NCBI GenBank assembly: GCA_015499985.1
Contig: JAAAUF010000339.1
Span: forward strand, 1 to 38,682
Origin: Haplosporangium gracile
Lineage: Eukaryota; Mortierellomycota; Mortierellomycetes; Mortierellales; Mortierellaceae
DNA length: 38,682 nt
Direction of reading: 5' to 3'
Of the stretch, positions 1 to 9,907 are shown one piece after another. The notes beneath the pieces are model-generated. The model saw only the letters and a program-made list of their open reading frames with translations, did no database searches and was not told where the DNA came from. A program made the translations under genes and the position numbers. Numbering within the stretch: the stretch's first letter is position 1; the number at the start of each line of letters is the position of its first letter.

Positions 1-85
1 AGAAAAAAACGGTGGCAAATAGAGACCACCTGCTCCTCATCGTCATGCCCATACTCTCACAAACACACATACACACAAAAACGCG
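1..85 (-). repeat. Inverted copy of the window-end repeat
   Basis: Read on the minus strand, this stretch runs from a GT-rich tract into GAGAGTATGGGCATGACGAT and on to TATTTGCCACCG followed by a T-run. The same order of elements occurs twice on the plus strand at 38395-38682. Similarity is high around the two conserved blocks and looser between them. The copy is cut by the window edge. No coding capacity is visible. It may be a dispersed or subtelomeric repeat on which the assembly broke. Confidence 0.7.
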
Positions 86-525
86 CTCCGTATAGCGCTA
101 GGCACACTCTGCACAAAGTCAAACTCCGACACGAGGTCAGCACAATGAGGACCCTGCTTGATTCAGTGTGATCACATGACCCCATATCCTTAAATCTTAA
201 AACCCATGCCAGCGCATTGCCCACTGTACACTTTTCGTTTTCAGATTTGTCGCGTATATTAACGAAACCACGGTCGTATCAGTCCATCGCGTCCTAATCA
301 AACTCATGTGATTGCAATGTATATAGAGGGCGAAGCATTGAATGCGCTGATCAAGACGTTGTGAAAAAACAGAAAAAAGTGCCAATGCTGACTGATCAAG
401 CACACCGTGCCCATGGGATCATGGGATGATGTATCCCCAGCGCCACTCCTTGCTCTTTTAAAAGTAGGGTGTGGAGGGGGTATGTATTCTGCAGGCAGGC
501 AACTACTGGTGCTTGTCAACAAGTC
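86..525. other. 3' flank of the Arb2-domain gene
   Basis: This stretch lies downstream of the stop codon of the minus-strand Arb2-domain gene. Short open frames here have no recognisable protein sequence. I see no AATAAA hexamer on the minus strand, no tRNA-like sequence and no further repeat. It probably holds the 3' UTR and an intergenic spacer. Confidence 0.4.
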
Positions 526-3500
526 CTAAACCACACCAATTTTATCAAGTTTGCGCGGCCGCCCACGACCCTTTCGAGGCTCTCCAGAAGCGTTACTCTT
601 TGCGGCGGCGGTGGTACCGTTGTTCATCATTGCATTGATTCTGTTGTTGTTGATGCTGTTGGGTTTTTGGTTCTGAAGTCGCATCATCCTACGATCGTGT
701 CTGACATCTTGTAAACCGCTGCTATCAGGTTTTTGGGCACTGCTGCTACTCGAGGTAGGCATGCCAATGGTGTTGCAGTTGGTGCTAGCGCTCTTTCTAG
801 GTGACTGAGCTGAAGTTCGAGTTTTTGTAAACAAGCCATGTTGACTCGTGAGAAAAGCAAATACTGCCTGCAAAGCGAATCCTGGCACTAACTCGTGCTC
901 TTCAGCAGCTAATAAAGAAGAAAAACGAGATCACGCAAGGAGACGATTATTTAGAAAGGGTGTCTTCGTCATGATATATTGCAGCAGAGGTAGTAAAAGT
1001 TGCGCAATTTCTAAAACGCAGCTGCTTCTCGACGACGCACCATGGACTTTTGTCCCGTTTCGACCAGGCGAGGCTCCGTTTTTTGCCATGAACGAACGCG
1101 CATGCTAATCAATGAACAAGCATCAAAAATTAAAGCTTCTGTTAGAAAAAAAAAGGGGGAATGAAGACGGATGTGGATCATGTGCAGGTGGCAATCACAA
1201 AAATAATAGAAAATGAGCAACTTACTTTGTTCAGCCATGCACGGTCCAGTTTCTCTTTCCGTTTGTCTCCTGTAGTTCCATCCAGTAGCGCGACTGCTTT
1301 GACTCGTTTCCTGAACTCCGCTGCACCTAATAGGATAAGGTCGCATCAAAGATTAGTAAAGCACACGTTTAGGCTGAAACAAAGCAAAAGAACATGAAAA
1401 ATTATGAACAAGCGAACTTACGGCATCCATCAAGGATAGAAAACACTGCGTCAGTGCCTTCACCAAAGGCAACATACATCACACACGTCGCCGGCGAGGG
1501 TCTATCATGGCCCGTGAAGGAGCAAATTGACAGTTAAATATTAATAGCAACGCGCTTTTTCGTATCATTTAGCATTGCGGATCAAAATGACTAAAATCAT
1601 TCCTCAGCACATCCCGCTCACACTTACTGGACAATGTCGTCCCAGACGTACTGGACATGCGACTCGCGGTACTCGTCCGAATCATGAAGATCGCCTCCGT
1701 TCGGATCACACAGCACCACGCCCCATCCATGTTCTAGCGCCATGTCGATGTAAGGGAACTGAGAGGCAAACAAAAAGTTGCCCTTCTCTCCTGTTGTGAA
1801 CAAGTCTTTGTCCCATTGCCCAGGTGACTCCTCGCCTACTTTTGGTACCAGCACCAATATAGTCGAATTTGTGCGTGAATCAGGCCTATTTGTACAAGCA
1901 TTAGGATCTTAGTTGGTTACATAAAACATAACTGAACGCGACATTTTGACGGCCGCGTTAAAGACACAGTATTGATTTCTTTATGAGCCCACTTGCACTT
2001 ACGTGACAAATATCTGTGGGAATCGGTGATGATCGCCTCCGCCGGGTGCAGACGTGCCCTTGTTCTGAGCAACAGCGATTCGTTCGAATCCATACTTGTC
2101 CTTCAGTCGGTCATACACTAGGCTTTGAATCTTGGCTACCGGAGGTGAAATATAGCAAGCGGAGATAAATAAAATTACGATCCGTGTTAAGTATTTCACA
2201 CGCAAACTCAAATTAAAACGTGTTTCTTTGTAACCGAAATAAGGAATATCCAAGAATCAGCGCAAGGACGCTGCTTACCTTGGACAAATTCGAACCGATC
2301 AAAGTGGTCCTCATAGTTGAACAACTTGCCTATTTGTCATTTTACACACAGAGCAGGTTGAATCAGTCCTCCGATTAGCATCAGCGATCAATTGCGGACA
2401 AAAATGACCCAGCCATAGTAAGGGAGAAAGGTAAATCATAAAAAAAACAGAATAGATCCTTACCATGCTTGTCAACGAAGTCATGATCATTGTTCTCAGA
2501 AAAGTGCCATCCCATCAACGAGAACCACTCCTCGTCTGTGTATCCTTTAAGGCTATCGATTTCATTATTTGGCATTTCTGGTCCCTCATCTGATGCGGAA
2601 GCGGATGCTGGTGGTGTAGGTGGGAGGATATGATTACTGCCCTGGTTGCTTTTGGGATCTGGATTGGGAGTAATGATCCGTATGCTGCTGTTCTCGGCGA
2701 TGTGCTTGTCCTTCTTCGTAGGTGGTACTGATGCGATCTTCTTGTTATTCTTCTTTGGTGCAATCGCGGTCGCAATAGTGGTAGTGGTGATAGTAGGCTC
2801 TACTGTGGTATCATTGTGACCCTTCATCGTAGCGTGAGGCGTGTTGTCGTTGTTATTGTTGGCGACAGCTTTGGTCCTCCTGGTATTCACCCTTGTCACG
2901 CTGCTGGTAGTGGCGGGCTGCGTGGTAGTAACGGTGGCGGCGGAAGTGGCAGTGGATTGCGTGGTGGCGATAGTGGTGTCGTCGTTACCGAATGTCGTAG
3001 CGTGGGGTGGCTCTTGTTGTGGTGGCGACGTATCAGTATAGTTATTTGGAAATGGTTCGCTCTTCTTGACATTTTTTTTTGTCACGATGTTGGTGGTAGT
3101 GGGCTGTGTGATAGGCGTGGGTTGCGTGATGGTGGTGTCAGTCGTGATGGCGGTAGTAATGTCGTCATTACCGCTCGTCGCAGAGAACGAATCTGGTTGT
3201 TGTTGTTCTTGTGGCGTGCCATTGTCATTGGTAGTTTTACTCTTCCTAGTGCTCTTTTTTGTCGCGGTCGCGCTAGTGGTAGTTGCGGGCTGTGTGATAG
3301 CAACAAAGGGAAGTTCTATAGTGATATTGTAGTCGTTGTTGCTGTTCGTCGTAGTGGACGTATAAAGTGGTTCTTGTACTACCTCCTCGCCGCCGTTGTT
3401 GTTACTTGTATTGTTGGTAGTCTTCTTCTTCTTTGCGATGGTGACATGCTTGGGGTCCTGTGAGGCGTCTCGCTTGTTACTCCTGATACAATAAGCGTTA

Positions 3501-3568
3501 TTATTCTTCTCCCTAGTACGATTCATGCTGGGTTTTGGATTGCTGTTTCTCAACTTTGAAGTTGCCAT
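526..3568 (-). CDS. Arb2-domain protein (FAM172A/Arb2-like) with C-terminal AT-hook
   Basis: Eight exons, read 3568-2464, 2329-2279, 2135-2003, 1885-1628, 1501-1422, 1326-1226, 1104-1041 and 908-526, give 724 residues with phase kept at every junction. Residues 1-335 are Thr/Asn-rich, disordered, with about four diverged 50-residue repeats and basic clusters. The Arb2 domain covers roughly 340-616: it opens with LMGWHFSEN, carries ILVLVPKVGE, QFPYIDMALEHGWGV and HVQYVWDDIV, and closes with AEEHELVPGFALQAVFAFL. This fold is alpha/beta-hydrolase-like. In fission yeast Arb2 works with Argonaute in siRNA handling; animal FAM172A acts in nuclear splicing and chromatin. The tail ends in an AT-hook with core GRP at 713-715 flanked by Arg/Lys, suggesting DNA contact. 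The start is the first ATG before the basic N-terminus; an upstream in-frame ATG at 3817 adds unlikely sequence. The exon 7 donor (G|GTGCGT) is the least certain junction. The exact role is inferred. Confidence 0.8.
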
Positions 3569-3892
3569 GGGTAATTCGTTGTTCGGTGTGTGTAGAAGAT
3601 GAGGTGAGGTGAGGTGAGGGAAGGGTGGGGTGTGAATGAGAAAAGATGTTATTATGACGACGTGCGAGAGGTGGGTAGCAAAGAAGAATGCAAAGCCCAA
3701 TGCCCTATGTTTGCTTTGCTCAAACTGAAAAAAACTCTCTTTCCTTGGTCTTTCGCCTTTGGCGCCGTCCATCGAAAAACAAGTCACGTTTTTGTTGGAT
3801 ATGCAAAAAACCAACATAATTAATTCACCAGCGGATCATGTTTTTTTTTATTCACCTCCACTTCCGATCCCAACCCTCTCCCCCTCACAGAC
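3569..3892. other. Spacer between two minus-strand genes
   Basis: This 324 bp segment holds the promoter and leader of the Arb2-domain gene and the 3' end of the LRR gene. A GAGGT pentamer is repeated about four times at 3600-3619, just upstream of the Arb2 gene start. No gene is visible. Confidence 0.5.
3847..3852 (-). terminator. Candidate poly(A) signal of the LRR gene
   Basis: TTTATT on the plus strand reads AATAAA on the minus strand, about 40 nt beyond the stop codon of the LRR gene and beside a T-run. Position and sequence fit a polyadenylation signal, but the hexamer is also easily met by chance in AT-rich flanks. Confidence 0.45.
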
Positions 3893-6800
3893 TTAGAGAC
3901 GCTCATCGCCATTCTTGATACTATACCGCATCCCAAACGGCGAAATATACCGGCTCTCAAAAATTCTCTCCAACATCACATCCTTGGTATAATACCCGCC
4001 CGCTGCTGTAAGTGACAATCGATTTCCCGCCGCCTGGATCGTAGCTCGGATCTGTCCAATCGTCATTGTATGGCCCGGGTCGAGGTATGCGCAAATGGTC
4101 TCGAAGATTTCGTACGGCATGTTGGCCAAGTTCGCTAGCACCTTGTGCGCATTGTAGGATTCTTCGACAACAATGGCAGGGTGAGCGGTAGAGGAAGCTG
4201 AGGTCGTTGATGAGGGACGGCCTCTGATTGATGGTGTAGGAGAAGATTCGCCGAGAAGGAGGCCTTGATCCTTCAGCTGTTGTTGTTGATGTGGGAGTAT
4301 CAAGGGGTGCAGGTCTCGTCGAATGTTATTACTGCTGCTCCCGCTGCTGCCGAGTCCGAGACCTAGGCCAAGATCTAGATCGAGTCCAAGGCCAGGCCCA
4401 CCCAACGAGACTGGTGTGGAGGGACGGTTACTATGGGCAAGATTCTGGACAGATCCCGATCCTGCTTCACGCTCATCCTGAGACACCACTACTGCTGGTG
4501 CCACTCGACTCATATTCCCGACTGCGAGCAACAAGGGCGATGCGCTCCCTCCACAATGGACCTCATGACTCGAATGATGCTTGCTGAGCGACGAATACGA
4601 GCTGGAAGAGTTGGTCCTCACCAGTCCGACCTTCTTCTTGAGCAAACTCCATGCACTTTTGTTCTGAGACGATTCTTGCTGTTGTTGAATTTGAGTCTGG
4701 AGCAACCTCTTGTTGGCCGGACGACCCAGCAAGACCACCCGCGACAAGACCAGGATCCTGCACGCCGCCGCATATATCGCCTGCTGCCAAATAAAGTTCC
4801 TCGTCAACAGATGCTGGATAGCCTCATACAGAACATGTCGATCCTCCGAGTTGTAATCCAGCTGGATCCCCTTCATCGATCGATTCTTGGCCAAGTTGTT
4901 CGACAATGCCCAATACCCCTCCACTGCAATGTCTGGGTTTGAGGTCAACCCCAGGTTCTGGAGCCCCCTAGCTGAGGGCAAGACCTCGGCTATTGACAAT
5001 GCTCCCTCGGTTGAAATCCCACAGTTGGTGAAATTGATGCTCTCCAGAGTCGAGTTCACGATCACACCCTTCATCAACCCGCTGACCGCATCTGCTGAAA
5101 ACAGGTTATAGGCCAAGTTGATCTCCCGCAGCGTGCGGTTAGTCCTAAGAACATCGCCCAATGCCGTCATACCAACAAGACTCTGTCCGGTTCCGATATT
5201 GTTTAGCTCTAGATCCAGAGCGATCAACGACTTATTGCGCTTCAGACTCTCACAAATCTCCGCCAGTCCTTGGTCTCCAATGTTGTTGTGGGGCAGGTAC
5301 AGGTAGGTCAAGTGTCGATTCGAGACCAGCGCTGCAGCCATCGCAGTCGCGCCCTTGGGTCCCATCTCGTTCATATCCAGACTTAGCGAATTGAGTGTCC
5401 TGTTGAACCGAACCGCATCCGCAATCATGACACATCCCTCAGAACCCAACCCATTCGACCCCACATTGAGATGTCGGAGCACCTTGTTCTTGGTCAACAG
5501 TCGCGCGAGGAAGGGAGCGCCTGCCCGCTTGATGTTGTTGGACTGGAGACAGAGTCGAACCAAGGCCCGGTTGTAGACCACTCCCTCTACAAGGATCTCA
5601 ATCCCAAGGGCGGTAATCCTGTTATTCGACAAGTCCAGTTCTTTGATAGTCTCGTTCTTGGCCAACACCTTGGAGACATACTTGACGGTCTTGTCGTCGA
5701 TCCCCGACCGAGCGAGTGAGAGGACTGTAATGGTCTGGTTGTGCTTCCATGCCTCAAAGATGTACTTGAGCGCCTGTTGACTAATCGCATTTCGGGCCAA
5801 CTTGAAGACCTTGATATTCGCCGCTTCCGACGATCGAATCAGTTTTGCCAGGAGTTTGGCATCCGCCGCCGAAATAGCCGCTCCGCTGATGTTGATGGTC
5901 TCCAAAGCAGTCGAGTCTTTGCCGATCATAGAGACGAGGAGGACATTGAGGAGGGGTTCTGAGAGCGCCAAAAAGTTGCCTCGCTGGATCGCTGATATGA
6001 TGGGCGCCAGGGGAATGGTCGTGGTTTTTGTCGTGACTATCGTTGTAGCTGAGGCAGACGCTGCGCTGGATGACGAGCGGGTCCTGGAGTTGACGCTGGG
6101 GAGGTCAGAAGCGACATGACCATAGCCATCAAGGCTTTTGTTGCTCAGAGTCTTGGGGAGCGTGATGGTCGCAAACGCAAACGAGGTTGTGCTGTTGTTA
6201 CTACTGCTATTCCTGCGACTCGAGGAGGGCATGGGCATGGTGTGATTCCGGGCGAGTTCGACCATTCTCTTCAAAAAACTGGTATCTCCGCTAGTATTAG
6301 AGTCCGTCGTTGTTGTACCGTCGTCGTTGGAAAAAGAGAAGGACCGAATACGTCGTTTGAATGATGGGGTGCAGAGGGGTAGCGAGAGGGGCGGAGAAGA
6401 AAATGAAGGGTTGTTCGTGAAAGTTTCTGGTGCTTCGATGTTGGAGGAGCTGATGAAACTGACAGAGCTGAGGTTGGCGGCAGAGACGGAAGAGAAGGTA
6501 GTCGAGGCGCTTGTTAGCTTTAGTTTTCTGAACGGGTGCAGCCACGAGGATGAAGAAGAGGAAGCGGAGGATGGTACAGTGAGGTCTGTCAAGGGAGGAT
6601 TGTCGCGGACGAAGGAAGGTTTGTGGGGGTGGGCAGCAGGAGGATTGGTTGCAGTAGGAGAAGCTGAGAAGGTGGTAGTAGGGACAAGGGGAGGCGATGA
6701 GGAAGAGCAGAGGGGAGGAGAGGAGGGAGGGGAGGATTCTGAGAGGGGAGGGGAGGGGTAGAGAGAAAAGGCAGCGGAGCGGGGTGTCGTTGAGTCAGAA

Positions 6801-6980
6801 GAAAAAGAAGAGGTACTCGTGGTTTGGGCGACAAGATTTGGCACTTGGACAAAAGAGGAAGTTGTTGGGTGAGTTGGACACCTTGTTGTCAATGTTCTTG
6901 TCGTACTTGATGGAAGAGATTGGGCAGATTGAGGGGGCGCAGGTAGATGATGGGAGATGGAGAGAAAGGGGTTCGGGCCG

Positions 6981-7017
<37 letters not shown>

Positions 7018-8889
7018 CGCCTGGTACGCCTCCTGTCTCTATCTCTTTGTTTCTCTTTGTCTTGTCTTCGTCCGCGTTCTCGTTACTGTTATTACTCAGA
7101 CTGCTGGAAATACCGGTACCCGCGTCTGTCTTATTACCAATGCTATTGTCGGTGGCACTAACGATGGTTGTTCCGACTATGACGTTGTTAACGAAGCTAT
7201 CGTTGCCACCGGAGATCTCTATTTCATCTTCCTGTTCAATAAGCGATGGGTTGCCGGGGAAGACGGACAGTGCGTCGCGTGAGGGATTAGCCGGGTCTAG
7301 ACAAGTGTTTGTGTGTCGTATGTATGTGTGAAAAAGAGGATTTATTGTTGTTGGTTAAGACGGGAGAGAAAGAACGGGTCAATGGTTGTAATGACGATAA
7401 CAATGCCTCAGGGTGAAAGTAAAGGAAGGTGATTGTTTGCTGTCGTGGGACTATGTGCTCTCTTTCTTTGTGTTCAATGCATTGGGGAAGGAGAGAGAGA
7501 GAGAAGGGCAGGGGGAAAGAGAGAGGGAGAAAGAACGAGGGAAGTAAGGGGTAGTAGGCAGAGTGATCAGTTGAATGAAAAAAAAAAAAGGAAAAGAGGA
7601 ATGCAGAGAGTCAAGGTGGCATGGAGGTCATGCTCATCAAGAAGAGTTGAGGAAAGGAAAAAGAAGTGAAGAGCAGAAGTGAGTGTCACTCTGCGCACTT
7701 GAATGACGACAAAGTAAAACTATGAGGTAGTGCTTACAAAGTGCGTGCAAAAATAGAGCGCACACAAAAATGGACTTATCCATAATACCATATTGCATTA
7801 TTCAGAGACGCACACACGACCGACACACAAAGACGGGTAAAGAATGTCTTCAAAGAAAAAGGAGTATGGAGGAAAAGGGGGAGAAGAATGAGAAGGGGAA
7901 GAACGATGAGAAGGGAGGGAGCGAATAATTATCCGGGAAGACATCTTCGTTCTGTTTGTTTGTTTGTTGCCGCATTAGTATCGTAGTGTTGTCCTACCTT
8001 CTTCGTCGCAAGTCATCGATGGATCTGCATCCGTGCCCCAAGATCTATCCCTATGAAAGGAAACTTCAGTGCACGCGGACATCGACAGCAATAATGAATC
8101 TTGTCCTCCGTTCAATGCTGTTTCGAGATCATCGTCTTGTCGCTTTTTGTCCGTCGATGTCGTGGTCCTTGTCACTGACGTATTTGTTTCCGCTATGGGT
8201 ACAGAGCTGCCTGAGCCGGTCATTGGTAGTAACATTCTCAATGAAGTCACCACATCTTCTGTATGAGAAGGATCAGAGAGTGAAAAAGAAGCGAGAGAGG
8301 AAAAAGGTTCGTGAGGGATATATGCAATTGAGGATGACGGTTGTTGTTGGGTGAACGTAGAGGGTGGAGATGAAAATAAAATAGTTGCAGTAGATCGAGC
8401 GACGAAAGAATTGGTGGAGGGGGTCAAGGACAAAGAGGAGGGAACTCGGATAGGAGTAGTGGTAGTGGTGGTCGAAAGAGAGGGAGAGGGAGAGGGAGAG
8501 GGAGAAAGAGGAAGAGAAAGAGAAAGAGAAAAGAAAGAAGAGATATCGTTGCTGTTGGTCAAGGCAGCCGAGGGTATTAGAGTGGATCGGAATGGTTGTG
8601 CCACTTTTGCAAATCCCTCTTCCAGCGTCACGTCCTTGCTATTATGGTGCTCCAGGTGGTCGTTGTGGGAGTTGTTGTCGTTGCAACGGAGGAAAGGGTC
8701 GTAATCATCATCGTCATGGTAGTCATCGTCACTGTCATTGTTTGCATTATGAACAGGTGTGCTGAGGCTATTACCATTGGCGCAATTGTTGTTTTCGAGA
8801 TTGATGTGAGTCCGGATCATGTTCCCCTTTCTATTCGAGGGTCCAACGACCGCACTTTTGTTGCTGCCGATGTTGTTGCTGTTCACCAT
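3893..8889 (-). CDS. RNI-like leucine-rich-repeat protein with F-box-like C-terminus
   Basis: Two exons, 8889-7998 and 7296-3893, give 1431 residues. The large 3' frame has no ATG before the LRR region, so an upstream exon is required; the donor G|GTAGGA at 7997 and acceptor TCTAG at 7297 join in phase. The ATG at 8889 follows an in-frame TAA. Residues 1-760 are disordered, with an acidic patch, a Ser-Pro tract, a run of about 12 Asn encoded by (GTT)n, and Ser/Pro-rich linkers. Residues 762-1157 hold about eleven ribonuclease-inhibitor-type repeats, for example LDLSNNRITALGIEIL. After a Gly/Leu- and Gln-rich linker, residues about 1345-1395 carry LANMPYEIFETICAYLDPGH, an F-box-like block that resembles the C-termini of fungal LRR proteins. 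The fold suggests a protein-interaction scaffold, possibly a substrate adaptor; no function is established. The 5' exon assignment is inferred. Confidence 0.75.
6981..7016. repeat. (GTT)12 microsatellite inside coding sequence
   Basis: Twelve GTT/TTG units lie in the LRR gene and read as about 12 consecutive Asn codons (AAC) on the minus strand. The tract sits in a disordered linker, where length change by whole codons should be tolerated. Confidence 0.9.
7297..7997 (-). other. Long intron of the LRR gene (701 bp)
   Basis: The intron has a GTAGGA donor, a CTTAAC branch-like sequence near 7355 and a TTGTCTAG acceptor. It is about six times longer than the other introns in the window. It contains purine-rich GA/AAAG tracts and no conserved open frame. 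Alternatively, part of it may be the 5' UTR of a shorter transcript, but the downstream exon has no usable early ATG. Confidence 0.6.
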
Positions 8890-9907
8890 TATTGTCACGA
8901 ATTATTATTTCTGTTTTTGTTTCTTTTTAGATCGGGTGCAAGGAAGAAAAACAAGAAAGAGAGATAGAGAGAGAGGGAAGGGGGGAGGGTAGACGAAGAG
9001 GTGTAAAGAGCGATTGTTGAAGAATAATATAAAGAAAGAGAAAATGAGAAAGAAAAAAAAAATTTGAAAAAGAGAGAGCGTACGAAAGAGATAGAATCAA
9101 GGCATTGGCGAGAGTGGTGATGCTAAGGCAAGGACTATTGCTTTAGGGCTCTTGCTGTCGATACTGGCAGTGGTAAACAAGGTAGTAGTGATCATGCAGA
9201 GGACTCTCCATGAGCATGACGAACGTATGGGAGGGGAGAAAGAAAAAGACTGAATCAAGAAGTGCATGAGAAGCGAAAGTGTGAATGTAAAGAGGGATTG
9301 CTAGGAAGTAAGAGAGTAAAAGAGGGAGAAAAGATAAAAAATATAGGCATGAACCATAAGAAATTGGGATGAGGACAGACATGTCTCTCTCGTCCCGCAC
9401 AGACAGTAGTTAACGAAGAATAATGCAAAAAGGTTAATGCGGCTCCTTTTTTTTTTTTTTTTTTTTACCGCCATACCACACTTTACTCTCTCACTCCTCC
9501 TCCCTCTTCTTACACCTCCTTACTGACCCTTCTTTCACTTTCTCAATTGGATATCGCTTTACTTCACCCTGCATAATGCTGTCCAGCTGCTCATAAATTT
9601 CTCCTTTCGACAAAGTCTGGCTCTGATACAGTACCAGCTGGACCAAGAGCCACCACTCAAAATAAAAGAAAGGGGTTCAAGAGGAGCATCTCCTGTTTTT
9701 TTTTCTCGTAGCCAGTGCCAATGGTCACATCGGAAGATAGAAGTCGGCACGAGAAAAACAAAAAACAAGCGTGAAGGAGCAATTGGATGAGCTGAAGGCA
9801 AACAAGAAGAAAAAAAAATAAGGATTGCACAAAGAGCAATGGTCTTTCACCAGAAGAAATAATTCTTTTATTTGCATATGGTTCAACTACAGCATCACAT
9901 CGAGTTA
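8890..9907. other. Intergenic spacer, poly(T) and purine tracts
   Basis: This 1 kb segment separates two minus-strand genes. It holds the likely promoter of the LRR gene, GA-rich stretches at 8940-9080, a 20-T run at 9447-9466, and the 3' end of the 1468-residue gene. Open frames in it start with non-ATG codons and show no recognisable protein sequence. Confidence 0.5.
9867..9872 (-). terminator. Candidate poly(A) signal of the 1468-residue gene
   Basis: AATAAA on the minus strand, about 35 nt past the stop codon at 9908. Distance and orientation fit a polyadenylation signal. Confidence 0.45.

Noticed and set aside
2816..3463. Plus-strand Val/Leu/Gly-rich frames opposite the Arb2 gene
   Set aside because: They are shadows of the Thr/Asn-rich repeats on the minus strand and lack any domain signal.
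6957..7331. Plus-strand frames with poly-Leu or poly-Cys runs
   Set aside because: They arise from the (GTT)n tract that encodes poly-Asn on the minus strand.
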